NCBI RefSeq assembly: GCF_008042045.1
Contig: NZ_RDBP01000012.1
Location: forward strand, 1,679,959 to 1,743,958
Source: Streptomyces sp. T39
GTDB lineage: Bacteria; Actinomycetota; Actinomycetes; Streptomycetales; Streptomycetaceae
Direction of reading: 5' to 3'
Length of the DNA stretch: 64,000 nucleotides
Part shown: positions 26,662 through 34,894 of the stretch, piece after piece
Layout of the letters: each line of letters begins with the position of its first letter
How positions within the stretch are numbered: the stretch's first letter is position 1
Notes under the pieces: model-generated
The model's input: the letters and a program-made list of their open reading frames with translations, nothing else
The model's database searches: none
What the model was told of the DNA's origin: nothing
Position numbers and translations under genes: made by a program

Positions 26662-26692
26662 CGACGGCCGGGCACGGGGTGCCCGGCCGTCG
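26662..26692 (+). terminator. tmk terminator
   Basis: A perfect 14-bp stem, CGACGGCCGGGCAC / GTGCCCGGCCGTCG, with a GGG loop. Confidence 0.88.
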
Positions 26693-26748
26693 GTGTCGGT
26701 GCCCTGGCCCACAATGGGAGGCCGCAGCACGAAAGGCGGTGACGGCGC

Positions 26749-27957
26749 GTGGCCGTTTGGGACGACATGGTCGGCCAGGACCGGGTCGTGGCACAGCTGT
26801 CCACCGCCGCCCGGGACGCCGACGCACTGGTGACGGCGCATGCCGAGGGGGCCGCCGCCCCGGACGGCTCGACGATGACGCACGCGTGGCTGTTCACCGG
26901 GCCGCCCGGCTCGGGGCGGGTCACGGCCGCCCGCGCGTTCGCCGCCGCGCTCCAGTGCGTCAGCCCCGACCGCGCCCTCGGCGCCGCCCCGGGCTGCGGC
27001 TTCTGCGACGGCTGCCACACGGCCCTGATCGGCACCCACGCCGACGTCAGCTCCATCACCGCCGTCGGTTCGCAGATCCTCGTCGCCAGCATGCGCGACA
27101 CGGTCCGCAAGTCCTTCACGGCCCCGGCGAACGGCCGCTGGCAGGTCATCCTCGTCGAGGACGCCGAGCGGCTGAACGAACGGTCCGCCAACGCGGTCCT
27201 CAAGGCGGTCGAGGAGCCCGCCACCCGGACCGTGTGGCTGCTGTGCGCGCCGTCCGTCGAGGACGTCCTGCCCACCATCCGCTCGCGGTGCCGGCTGCTG
27301 ACGCTCGGCACACCGCCGGTGGACGCCGTCGCCGACCTCCTCGTGCGCCGCGACGGCATCGAGCCCGAGGCCGCCGCCGTCGCCGCCCGGGCCACGCAGG
27401 GCAACATCGACCGCGCCCGCAGGCTCGCGACCGACGAGCGGGCCAGGGCCCGGCGCAAGGCCGTGCTCGGGCTGCCGCTGCGCGTCGACGACATCGGCCA
27501 GTGCCTGCGTGCCGCCCAGGATCTGGTCGACGCCGCCAACGACGACGCCGCCCAGATGGCCGAGGAGATCGACGGCAAGGAGACCGAGGACCTCAAGGCG
27601 GCGCTCGGCGGGGTGGCCGGAGGCCGGATGCCCCGGGGCACGGCCGGGGCGATGAAGGAGCTGGAGGACACGCAGAAGCGACGCAGGACCCGCGTCCAGC
27701 GGGACAGCCTCGATCTCGCCCTCTCCGATCTGGCCGGCTTCTACCGGGACGTCCTCGCGCTCCAGTTCGGCTCCCGCGTGCAGCTCGCCAACGGCGACAT
27801 ACGGGACGCGCTCGACCGCGTCGCCCGCTCGTCCGCCCCCGAGGCCACCCTGCGCCGCATCGAGGCGATCACCGCCTGCCGTACGGCGCTGGACACCACC
27901 ACCGTGGCGCCACTGCTGGCCGTCGAGGCGATGGCGGTCTCCCTGCGCGCGGGGTGA
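26749..27957 (+). CDS. holB: DNA polymerase III delta-prime clamp-loader subunit
   Basis: 402 residues. GTG start (AVWDDMVGQDRVVAQL is the usual N-terminus) behind AAAGGCGG. The AAA+ fold has GPPGSGRVTAARAF, in which the Walker A Lys is Arg; delta-prime normally does not hydrolyse ATP. A Cys cluster CGFCDGCH plus an upstream Cys forms the clamp-loader zinc site. Sensor motif and LVEDAERLNERSANAVLKAV follow, the SRC-like stretch reads TIRSRCRLL, and the C-terminal helical collar completes it. Directly after tmk, the usual actinobacterial order. Confidence 0.95.
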   Translation: MAVWDDMVGQDRVVAQLSTAARDADALVTAHAEGAAAPDGSTMTHAWLFTGPPGSGRVTAARAFAAALQCVSPDRALGAAPGCGFCDGCHTALIGTHADVSSITAVGSQILVASMRDTVRKSFTAPANGRWQVILVEDAERLNERSANAVLKAVEEPATRTVWLLCAPSVEDVLPTIRSRCRLLTLGTPPVDAVADLLVRRDGIEPEAAAVAARATQGNIDRARRLATDERARARRKAVLGLPLRVDDIGQCLRAAQDLVDAANDDAAQMAEEIDGKETEDLKAALGGVAGGRMPRGTAGAMKELEDTQKRRRTRVQRDSLDLALSDLAGFYRDVLALQFGSRVQLANGDIRDALDRVARSSAPEATLRRIEAITACRTALDTTTVAPLLAVEAMAVSLRAG

Positions 27958-27985
27958 CGCCGCCCCGGTGACGGGCGGCTCCGGC

Positions 27986-28013
27986 GGCCCTCTCCGCCGC
28001 GGCTGAGAGGGCC
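27986..28013 (+). terminator. holB terminator
   Basis: A 9-bp stem, GGCCCTCTC / GAGAGGGCC, with a 10-nt loop, 29 bp after the stop. Confidence 0.7.
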
Positions 28014-28104
28014 CGGCAGGGTGACCCGACCCGGCCCGTTTGACCGGATCACCCGTACGGGCAAGGACGGGCACCGCCGGCCGGCTGCGATTACGCTCCG
28101 ATGG

Positions 28105-29649
28105 ATGGACACCAGGCGCCTGTTCCGCATCTTCGCCCTTCCGCTGGCCACGGCCGGTCTGCTCGTCTCCGGTTGCAACGCCGGCGGCGTCTCGGCCGGC
28201 TCCGCCGCGTCCGGCTCGTCGGGGGACGGCCGGGCCGCCCCCGCCGCCGACCTGGAGCCGTATTACCACCAGAAGCTGACATGGCGGGAGTGCGGTGTCC
28301 CCGGCTTCGAGTGCGCCACGATGAAGGCCCCCCTGGACTACGCGGACGCCGACGGCGAGCGGATCGACCTCGCCGTCGCCCGCAAGAAGGCCACGGGCCC
28401 CGGCAAGCGTCTCGGCTCCCTGCTGGTGAACCCGGGCGGCCCCGGCGGCTCCGCCGTCGGCTACCTCCAGGCCTACGCCGGCATCGGATACCCGGCGCCG
28501 GTGCGCGCCCGGTACGACATGGTGGCCGTCGACCCGCGCGGCGTCGCCCGCAGCGAGCCCGTCGAATGCCTGACCGGCCCCGAGATGGACAGGTTCACCC
28601 AGGTCGACCAGACCCCGGACGACAGCGCGGAGAGCGCCGCGCTGACAACGGCGTTCAAGGGCTTCGCGGCCGGCTGCGAGAAGCGGTCCGGCCAGGTCCT
28701 GCCGCACGTCTCCACCGTCGAGGCGGCCCGCGACATGGACATCCTCCGCGCCGTGCTCGGCGACGAGAAGCTGAACTACGTCGGCGCCTCGTACGGCACC
28801 TTCCTCGGCGCGACCTACGCGGAGCTCTTCCCCGACCGCACCGGCCGGCTCGTCCTCGACGGCGCCATGGACCCCTCGCTGCCCGCCCGCACCATGAACA
28901 GGGACCAGACGGCGGGCTTCGAGACCGCGTTCCAGTCCTTCGCCGCGGACTGCATCGAGCAGGCGGACTGCCCGCTGGGCCGCACCTCCGTCGCGGACGC
29001 GGGCAAGCGCCTGAAGGCGTTCTTCGCCGAGCTCGACGCGAAGCCGGTGCCGACCGGCGAGAGCCGCGCCCTCGGCGAGTCGCTGGCCACCACCGGCGTG
29101 ATCGCCGCGATGTACGACGAGGGCGCCTGGCCCCAGCTGCGCTCGGCCCTCGCCGCGGCGGACAAGGGCGACGGCGCACCGCTGCTGGCCATGGCGGACA
29201 GCTACTACGAGCGCGAGGCGGACGGCTCCTACGCCAATCTGATGTTCGCCAACGCCGCGGTGAACTGCCTCGACCTGCCCGCCGCGTTCGACTCGGCCGA
29301 GGAGGCCCGGGCGGCCGTCCCCGAGTTCGAGAAGGCGTCCCCCGTCTTCGGCGAGGGCTTCGCCTACGCCTCCCTGAACTGTGGCTTCTGGCCGGAGGAA
29401 GCCACCGGCAAGCCCCACCGCATCACGGCCGACGGCGCCGCCCCGATCGTCGTCGTCGGCACCACCCGCGACCCGGCGACGCCGTACAAGTGGGCCGAGG
29501 CGCTGGCCGGCCAGCTGGAGTCCGGGCGGCTGCTGACCTACGACGGCGACGGTCACACCGCGTACGGCCGGGGCAGCGACTGCATCGACACCGCGATCAA
29601 CACCTACCTGCTCGAAGGCACCGCCCCGAAGGACGGCAAGCGCTGCTGA
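28105..29649 (+). CDS. Secreted alpha/beta-hydrolase lipoprotein, tripeptidyl aminopeptidase-like
   Basis: 514 residues. Signal MDTRRLFRIFALPLATAGLL with lipobox VSGC, so probably anchored outside. The alpha/beta-hydrolase core has the nucleophile elbow GASYGTFLG (Ser), oxyanion region LVNPGGPGGS and a C-terminal TAP-like domain with DGDGHTAYGRGSDC supplying the His. Relatives (SlpD/SlpE, Tap) remove tripeptides from the N-terminus of exported proteins. Four paired Cys suggest disulfides. TACGCT at 28092-28097 lies exactly 7 nt before the ATG, so a leaderless transcript is likely. Last core gene before the tRNA and island. Confidence 0.92.
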   Translation: MDTRRLFRIFALPLATAGLLVSGCNAGGVSAGSAASGSSGDGRAAPAADLEPYYHQKLTWRECGVPGFECATMKAPLDYADADGERIDLAVARKKATGPGKRLGSLLVNPGGPGGSAVGYLQAYAGIGYPAPVRARYDMVAVDPRGVARSEPVECLTGPEMDRFTQVDQTPDDSAESAALTTAFKGFAAGCEKRSGQVLPHVSTVEAARDMDILRAVLGDEKLNYVGASYGTFLGATYAELFPDRTGRLVLDGAMDPSLPARTMNRDQTAGFETAFQSFAADCIEQADCPLGRTSVADAGKRLKAFFAELDAKPVPTGESRALGESLATTGVIAAMYDEGAWPQLRSALAAADKGDGAPLLAMADSYYEREADGSYANLMFANAAVNCLDLPAAFDSAEEARAAVPEFEKASPVFGEGFAYASLNCGFWPEEATGKPHRITADGAAPIVVVGTTRDPATPYKWAEALAGQLESGRLLTYDGDGHTAYGRGSDCIDTAINTYLLEGTAPKDGKRC

Positions 29650-29768
29650 GCCGCTCCCGGCGGCCTCGGCGGAGGTGGTTCGGGGCACCCCGGAGAACCC
29701 TGTAGACTTGGCGCCGCTGCTGATGAGAGCGTGTCTCCCGCGGGGACGAGTCTCTTGGACGCCAGCGT

Positions 29769-29842
29769 GCCGCCTTAGCTCAGTTGGCCAGAGCAACGCA
29801 CTCGTAATGCGTAGGTCTCGGGTTCGAATCCCGAAGGCGGCT
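29769..29842 (+). tRNA. tRNA-Thr (anticodon CGT)
   Basis: 74-nt cloverleaf. Acceptor GCCGCCT pairs AGGCGGC, discriminator T. D-loop contains AGTTGG. The anticodon stem/loop CGCACTCGTAATGCG presents CGT, reading ACG. The T-arm is CGGGTTCGAATCCCG. No CCA is encoded. The 3' end borders the integrase remnant, the usual attB configuration. Confidence 0.95.
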
Positions 29843-29847
29843 CAGCG

Positions 29848-29884
29848 AAACCCCAGGTCACATTGCCCGTGGCCTGGGGTTTTC
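29848..29884 (+). terminator. tRNA terminator
   Basis: A 14-bp stem, AAACCCCAGGTCAC / GTGGCCTGGGGTTT (one wobble), then T residues, six bases after the tRNA. Confidence 0.9.
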
Positions 29885-29959
29885 TGTTGCTCGGGGCTTG
29901 GCGGGTCACGCGGCCGGGTTGCCGTGACGTTGCTTGCGTGAGCGGAGCCGCTCGGGTAC

Positions 29960-30437
29960 CTACTTCTCGGGATTGCGGCGTGTGGCCTTCTTGGCGGCCT
30001 TGGCCTTGGGCCTTCGGCCTGTCCCCCTTCGGCTTAGCGCTCTTGCCCTCGCCAGCCGCCTTGGGCGCAGCCTTCCTGGCCTTCTCCTCTTCGCGGTCTT
30101 GCGCGCGGCCTTCTCGGCCTCGGCCTTGCGCTGGAGGGGGACGAGCTTCGCGGTGGCCTCGGCGGCGCTCTTGCCGACGTGGGGGAGGACGCTCTGGTAG
30201 ATGTCGCTCGTCATCCGGGTGTCGCTGTGCCCGAGGGTGTCCGACACGATCTTGATGTCGATGTCGGCGGCGAGCATGAGGTGGCCGCGCCGTGGCGGAG
30301 GTCGTGCAGGGGGATCGGCGGGAGGCCGGATGCGGCGACGAGGCGCTCGAAGAGGTCGGTCACCTTGCCGGGGTGGAGCCAGGAGCCGTCTTCCTGGGTG
30401 CAGACGTGGCCGGTCTCGACCCGAGCTGTGCCCCATT
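29960..30437 (-). pseudogene. Tyrosine recombinase (integrase), C-terminal half, frameshifted
   Basis: Reading on the minus strand, one frame gives CTQEDGSWLHPGKVTDLFER and LPPIPLHDLRHGAAT, the Arg-containing motif of tyrosine recombinases. Near 30281 the frame is lost by an apparent one-base deletion and continues in another frame as LMLAADIDIKIVSDTLGHSD, then MTSDIYQSVLPHV, which carry the conserved His and the catalytic Tyr, then a Lys/Arg-rich tail. The N-terminal arm and core-binding domains and the first catalytic Arg are missing. This is a dead actinomycete ICE or prophage integrase next to its tRNA target. Confidence 0.85.
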
Positions 30438-30988
30438 CTTCGCCCCGGCGGCAGCGCCTTCGCCGCCCTGCTCGCCGCCCTTGTCTGGGCCACGATCGTC
30501 GCCGCCCGCTGGCACGAGGCGAAGAACCACGCCCACCAAGCCGAAGCCGCCCATCAGGCCCTGCACCACCTACATACCGCCGCCGACCACGCACTCGTCC
30601 CGGTCATCGACAACCTCGCCGCTCGTCAGCCGAGCGACCAGGCCAGCCGAACCCTGGCCCATGACGTCCGGGCCGCCGTCCCCGACCACGCCGACCGCAT
30701 CCTCACCGACCCGCCTGGCCGGCCCTCGCCACCGTTCTGGCCGATGCTGAAGCCGGCGGTCACAGGCCCCACCAGCTCCTCAAGGAAGCCGCCGCTCAGC
30801 GCGAACTCACGAGTGCCCGCCAGCCCGCCCGCGTCCTGATCACCCGCATACATCACACCAGCCGCAACCACGCACCCAACCTCCGTGCCGAGGCGGCCCG
30901 CAGGACGACGACCATGCGACTGTCCGCGACTGCACTATCGGCCGGTGTGGCTGAGCCCGGTCGAAGGCCCCGGCGCCCACGTCTGTGA
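30438..30988 (+). pseudogene. Relaxase/mobilisation protein, C-terminal remnant, frameshifted
   Basis: The first frame reads FAALLAALVWATIVAARWHE and ALHHLHTAADHALVPVIDNL. It matches the helical C-terminal region of MobA/TraA-type relaxases on Streptomyces integrative elements as I remember them. Near 30713 one G appears to be missing (DP followed by AWPALAT in the next frame), and the match goes on as LATVLADAEAGGHRPHQLLK and ARVLITRIHHTSRNHAPNLR to a TGA at 30986-30988. The nuclease domain is absent. Divergently abuts the integrase remnant. Confidence 0.7.
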
Positions 30989-31083
30989 GGGAGGAGGCGT
31001 TCCTTGGCTCGGAAGTCCTACAACCGGGCAGGTCGTGGAGCCTTGGCGTTCTCCCGCAGTTCCCCGCCGGAACTTGGAGCGGT

Positions 31084-31497
31084 CTACGCGGACGAGGTCC
31101 CGTCGAGGTAGTCCTGCAGCGGCTTGAACAGCCCGTACGGCACGTACTCCGGGATGTCGCCAGGGGATGCCCAGGCAAGCTCGGCCAGCTCCTCGGTATC
31201 GGCGACGTGAGCTTTGCCGCCCAGGATCTGGCAGGCGGTGTAGGGCATGAGGCGGCCCGCCTTAGGGTGAACGCGCTCGCCGAGCAGCTTGACCGCCTCG
31301 ACGGTCAGCCCTGTCTCCTCCTGGCTTTCCCGTACGGCGGCGGCCTCACGTTCCCCGCCGGGCTCGACCTCCCCGGCGGGGAACTGCCAGGAGAGCTGCC
31401 CCCCGCTCACCCGGCGGCGGACCATGAGCACACGGCCCTCGTGAACGACGATGGCGGCGGCGATGCCCGGCCGCTCGTCCGTGGTCTGCTGCGTCAC
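31084..31497 (-). CDS. NUDIX hydrolase
   Basis: 137 residues from a GTG with a strong GGAGGAG Shine-Dalgarno; upstream in-frame sequence is not needed. The Nudix box is GEVEPGGEREAAAVRESQEE followed by TGL, complete with the REUxEExGU glutamates, so it is a probably active nucleoside-diphosphate-linked pyrophosphatase. Last gene of the minus-strand cargo, separated from the Cys protein by 183 bp, so it may have its own promoter. Substrate unknown. Confidence 0.9.
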   Translation of the reverse strand: MTQQTTDERPGIAAAIVVHEGRVLMVRRRVSGGQLSWQFPAGEVEPGGEREAAAVRESQEETGLTVEAVKLLGERVHPKAGRLMPYTACQILGGKAHVADTEELAELAWASPGDIPEYVPYGLFKPLQDYLDGTSSA

Positions 31498-31680
31498 GAC
31501 TGCTCCTCCAAGAGGCCCAGGATGGGTGGGAAGACCGTATCGGTGGACGTGAAACGGTCGCTGCGTCGTCAGATTGTTCGTCTCGGAGCTTCCGCCGAAG
31601 GCGCCCACGCCAAGGACCCGCCTCGGCCTCGGGCTCTCGCTGCGGGGGACAGCGGGCGCCAGCGTGACCGGGGTGGGGGC

Positions 31681-32055
31681 TCAACTACGGCGGAAGAGCC
31701 TGCTCTGGCCCCGATGCTTGCCGGTTCTCTTGCCGGAGGTCGACTGCCCCACCTCGGCGGATTCGCTTGGCCGGGTGGAGCCGGCAGGGCGGTTCTCGTT
31801 GAAGAAGGATTGCCAGACCCGTTCCTGCAGCTCGCCGATGCAGGCGCCGCACGCGTACATCGGGGCTTGGGCCCCAGCGACTCTGGCGGGGCCGATCCAC
31901 AGGACGCGCGTCCACCGCTGTCCGCAGTAGAGCCAGCAGAGTCCGTCGACCCACTCGTTGCCGTCGTCGGTGGCCGCCGGTGGGGGCAGTCCTCCTCGGG
32001 CGAACTCGGCGATCCCGGCGATCACCCTGTGCTGGAGGGCGACTTCCGTCAGCAT
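31681..32055 (-). CDS. Small hypothetical Cys-containing protein
   Basis: 124 residues, ATG with GGAGACGAG upstream, 19 bp after the CYTH gene. Contains WLYCGQRWTRVLW and YACGACIGELQERVW: three Cys that could bind a metal, with a Trp-rich core, then a basic disordered tail. No family recognised. Its position in the operon argues that it is real and functionally linked to it. Confidence 0.65.
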   Translation of the reverse strand: MLTEVALQHRVIAGIAEFARGGLPPPAATDDGNEWVDGLCWLYCGQRWTRVLWIGPARVAGAQAPMYACGACIGELQERVWQSFFNENRPAGSTRPSESAEVGQSTSGKRTGKHRGQSRLFRRS

Positions 32056-32074
32056 CGCTCGTCTCCCTCCGTGA

Positions 32075-32662
32075 TCAACGGTCCTGAGTCGCAGGAGAAG
32101 CGTCTTTCTGCTTCTCGGCTTCGGAGAACAGGAGCGTGGGCTCGGCGAGGATGTCGCGGCTGGACTCGCTCTTGTAGATCTCGTCTACGCTGCCGAACCG
32201 GGCCTCGGAGTAGTCGAGGTCCAGCAGCGCGGCGGCCTGGCGCACCGATGCCTCGTCGGGTCCTTCGATCTCCAGGAAGGTGGGAAGGTCCGGCCAGGTG
32301 TCGAAGTCGAAGGCGACCTCGCCCAGGCGCCATTCCTCGCGGTAGTTCTCCTGGTACCGGACCTCGGTGAGGCCGACCCGGCGCAGGATGTCGGCCATGG
32401 CGTGCAGGTCGGTGACCTCGGTTTCGATCTCCTTGGTGCCGTCGATCGTCGTGGCGTCGATGACCTGCTTGAGCGTGAGCGTCGAGCGGGTGCCCTCGTC
32501 CCGCAGCCGAATCCAGGCCCCGCCGTCAAGGGAGTCGTTCTCGAAGATCTTGCGAGTGAGGAGAGTGCGGGGAAACGCCTGGACGGCACCGAGGGCGCTC
32601 AGCTTGGTCTGGAGCTCGGCGACGTCCACGGCCAGGAACTTCGCCTCGTACTCGTGCTTCAT
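32075..32662 (-). CDS. CYTH-domain protein (class IV cyclase/triphosphatase family)
   Basis: 195 residues. MKHEYEAKFLAVD carries the ExExK signature at the N-terminus. Further charged strands follow, such as GAWIRLRDEGTRSTLTLKQV and EWRLGEVAFDFDTWPDLPTFL, and EIEGPDEASV completes the tunnel fold. CYTH enzymes hydrolyse triphosphates (thiamine-PPP, inorganic PPP) or make cAMP. Context with a kinase and methyltransferase leaves the substrate open. Starts 10 bp after the methyltransferase stop. Confidence 0.9.
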   Translation of the reverse strand: MKHEYEAKFLAVDVAELQTKLSALGAVQAFPRTLLTRKIFENDSLDGGAWIRLRDEGTRSTLTLKQVIDATTIDGTKEIETEVTDLHAMADILRRVGLTEVRYQENYREEWRLGEVAFDFDTWPDLPTFLEIEGPDEASVRQAAALLDLDYSEARFGSVDEIYKSESSRDILAEPTLLFSEAEKQKDASPATQDR

Positions 32663-32672
32663 GGGCCTTCTC

Positions 32673-33335
32673 TCAGAAGTGGTCGGTGAGGGTGGACGTC
32701 CGGGCCGCGAGCAGCAGGCCCATGCGGTGGGTGTGGTCGTGCAGCTGGCCGACGTGGGGCCGCTCGGTGAACTCGGTGGTGCGCAGAGTGAGCAACACCT
32801 CCCAGTCGCCGATGAAGTGGGGGTGAAGGCGTTCCGGGGAGGTGTAGTGCTCAATCATGTGGTGGCGTCTCTCGACGGGCATCATGAACTCCGCACCGAA
32901 CATGCCGCCTGGGCGGACCAGGCGCTGCATGCGGTCGACGAACTCGCCGAGCGGGCGATGGTGGTTGGCACTGTAGTGCCACGAGCAGCTCGTCCAGACC
33001 GCGTCGCACTGCAGGCCCAGGGGCTTGCCGTCCAGGAAGTCGTCCTCAACAACCTCTACGCGTTCGTGGAGTTCTTCGAGCTTCAGGCGATCGATCAGTC
33101 CCAACGCGTGGGCCTGGCTGTCACCCGGGAGGTGGACGTCGCCCCCATGGAGGGCGACCGCGTCGCGTTCGATGGCGACGACGTGGTAGCCGGCAGCGGC
33201 GAGAGGCAGGACGAACTTGCCGTCGCTCGCGCCGACCACCGCGACGGTGGCGTCAGGGGCGACACGTTCCCGCAGTGCGGCGAGGAACTGCGGGAAGAAC
33301 GTGAGAGTGTGCTCCCACAGGCTCTGAGTCTGCAC
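32673..33335 (-). CDS. Class I SAM-dependent methyltransferase
   Basis: 220 residues, GTG start with GGAGCG about 9 nt upstream. Motif I is VAVVGASDGKFVLPLAAAG (GxSxG in place of GxGxG), acidic VVAIERDAV ends strand 2, and DAVWTSCSWHYSANHHRPLG lies in the active-site region. LVRPGGMFGAEF is the post-III motif. The target is probably a small molecule. Its start lies 83 bp inside the kinase 3' end, so the two are tightly coupled. Confidence 0.88.
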   Translation of the reverse strand: MQTQSLWEHTLTFFPQFLAALRERVAPDATVAVVGASDGKFVLPLAAAGYHVVAIERDAVALHGGDVHLPGDSQAHALGLIDRLKLEELHERVEVVEDDFLDGKPLGLQCDAVWTSCSWHYSANHHRPLGEFVDRMQRLVRPGGMFGAEFMMPVERRHHMIEHYTSPERLHPHFIGDWEVLLTLRTTEFTERPHVGQLHDHTHRMGLLLAARTSTLTDHF

Positions 33336-33894
33336 GGGGGTGCGCTCCTTGCGTATCGATATTCATGATCACTCGGAGGACCTCGTCGGGGCTGCGCCCT
33401 GTGGTGTCGACGCGATGCATCGGGAAGGAGGCATAGGCGTCCTTCACCTGGTCCGTAGCGGTCTCGATCAGTGAGTCCCACCGCGATACCGGCTTGTTCC
33501 GTCCAGCGAGTCGACGTTGTCTCTCGTCGTCGTCGCAGACGAGGTGGTAGGTAGCGGGTGTCGGCAGCCAGCTCGGCAGGGTGATACCGAGTTGTGCCCC
33601 CAGGGCCCGGTGAGTGGTGAGGCACCGGGCGAAGTAGCTCTCGACGACGACAGGGACGCCGGCGTCGAGGTGATGCTGGATCTCCTCGGCCGCGGTGAAC
33701 AGGCCCGAGAGGTAGAAGGACATCCGTGCCTCTACGTTCGTCCGCTCGTCCAGCGCCTGTCTGAGGGGCTGGTAGGGCAGAGGGACGGTAGCGACGAGGA
33801 CGGCCTGCCGGGCGGCGGCGAGCATGGGCGCCAGGGTGGATTTGCCGGTGCCGCGTAACCCCTCCAGGCTCTCGAACCGCGGGTGATCAGGCAC
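33253..33894 (-). CDS. P-loop kinase resembling dTMP/deoxynucleoside kinases
   Basis: 213 residues, GTG start overlapping the radical SAM stop by 8 bp. The P-loop FESLEGLRGTGKSTLAPML is thymidylate-kinase-like; VVESYFARCLTTHRALG corresponds to the DR-Y region, and the lid-like segment is DDDERQRRLAGRNKPVSRWD. It should phosphorylate a nucleotide- or nucleoside-like substrate. The last ~30 residues overlap the methyltransferase gene and may be dispensable. Confidence 0.85.
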   Translation of the reverse strand: MPDHPRFESLEGLRGTGKSTLAPMLAAARQAVLVATVPLPYQPLRQALDERTNVEARMSFYLSGLFTAAEEIQHHLDAGVPVVVESYFARCLTTHRALGAQLGITLPSWLPTPATYHLVCDDDERQRRLAGRNKPVSRWDSLIETATDQVKDAYASFPMHRVDTTGRSPDEVLRVIMNIDTQGAHPRADSEPVGAHSHVLPAVPRRTAGTCRP

Positions 33895-34789
33895 GTCCGT
33901 ACACCACGTCCGGTACCGCGAGGGTGAGCTCGTCGACGGACGAGGGCTTGTGGACGATGCGTCCTGCCGCCTTCTCGTACCAGAAGGCGTGCGCGTCCTT
34001 GCCCACGGCCTTGCAGGACATGGTCAGCGCACCGCGCGGGTCGACCTCGATGCGGTCGATTTCGCGACGACCGTCGGAGGGGGCGCACACCAGCGGGGCA
34101 CCGTCCTCGGAGAGGTCCTCGTCGACGATCACCTCCAAGGGCAGATCGGCTGACGCCAGCTCGTCCCGGAGCCGGCCGTAGGCGGAAGGGGAAGTGACCA
34201 GCAGCTCGGGATGATCGGCGGCGTTGCCGACCGGCCGCAGGTGGTGGAGCTTGAGCTGCCGGACCCCGAGTCCCGCCAAGGCCCGTCCGAGGGGCATGAC
34301 TTCGGCGATGTTCCGTGAGGTGACGGTCATGGTCGCACCGGTCGGAACGCCGAGATCCCGAGCCAGCCGGAGCGCCTCCAGGGCGCTCTGGTAGCTGCCC
34401 TGCTTTCGGATGCCGTCGTTGTTCGACCCGACGCCCTCCAGGGAAACCCTGAGCAGGTCCAGGGAGGGGGCGATCTCGGTCAGACGGCGCTCGATCCGGT
34501 ACCCGTTGGTGCAGATCTCGACGCGCAGGCCCAGTTCCTCCTTGGCGTGGCGGACGACCTGCGCGAGGTCCCGGTGGACGAAGGGCTCTCCGCCGAGCAG
34601 GGTCACGGCCTCGGTGCCGTACTGGTCCCGCATCAGGGTGAGGAGATCCGCGGCTTCGTCGACGGTGAAGGCGTCGGCGTACTGAAGCCGCTTGCCATGG
34701 AAGCAGTGCAGGCACGTGAAATTGCAGCGGTAGAGCAGCTGCAGGTACAGCATGCGGATTTTCTTGATCCCGGTGACTTCCTCGATCAC
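33887..34789 (-). CDS. Radical SAM enzyme with a C-terminal Cys-bearing domain
   Basis: 300 residues. GTG start at 34789 selected for its AAGGAG Shine-Dalgarno. Cys22-x3-Cys26-x2-Cys29 (RCNFTCLHC) binds the 4Fe-4S/SAM cluster. GGEPFVHRDL is the SAM-binding GGE motif, and RVSLEGVGSNNDGIRKQGSY is typical of the SPASM/Twitch-containing subfamily. Later Cys residues in LVCAPSDG and LTMSCKAVGKD could hold an auxiliary cluster. First gene of the operon, with the 18-bp operator-like site 85 bp upstream. No precursor peptide seen nearby. Confidence 0.92.
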   Translation of the reverse strand: MIEEVTGIKKIRMLYLQLLYRCNFTCLHCFHGKRLQYADAFTVDEAADLLTLMRDQYGTEAVTLLGGEPFVHRDLAQVVRHAKEELGLRVEICTNGYRIERRLTEIAPSLDLLRVSLEGVGSNNDGIRKQGSYQSALEALRLARDLGVPTGATMTVTSRNIAEVMPLGRALAGLGVRQLKLHHLRPVGNAADHPELLVTSPSAYGRLRDELASADLPLEVIVDEDLSEDGAPLVCAPSDGRREIDRIEVDPRGALTMSCKAVGKDAHAFWYEKAAGRIVHKPSSVDELTLAVPDVVYGRA

Positions 34790-34873
34790 GTCGGCTCCTT
34801 CGGCTGGTTGCCTGGTGGGAGCCTGATAGTGGCCTTCTGCTCGGGGACCTCGACACCGCGTTCGGGGACGCTC

Positions 34874-34891
34874 CAAGGACGTCCTGGGACG
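34874..34891 (-). promoter_or_regulatory. Operator-like site upstream of the radical SAM operon
   Basis: On the minus strand: CGTCCCAGGACGTCCTTG, two CGTCC half-sites 10 bp apart, with a third CGTCC further downstream. It matches the site before the XRE/PLD regulator (35624-35641) at 16 of 18 positions and lies in the same orientation relative to its target gene. Confidence 0.65.
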
Positions 34892-34894
34892 TTT

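Noticed and set aside
23466..29796. Two minus-strand frames of about 1200-1400 codons opposite tmk, holB and the hydrolase
   Set aside because: Low-complexity shadows of three well-identified genes.
32700..34860. RiPP cluster around the radical SAM gene
   Set aside because: No precursor peptide, RRE domain, protease or transporter is seen close to it.
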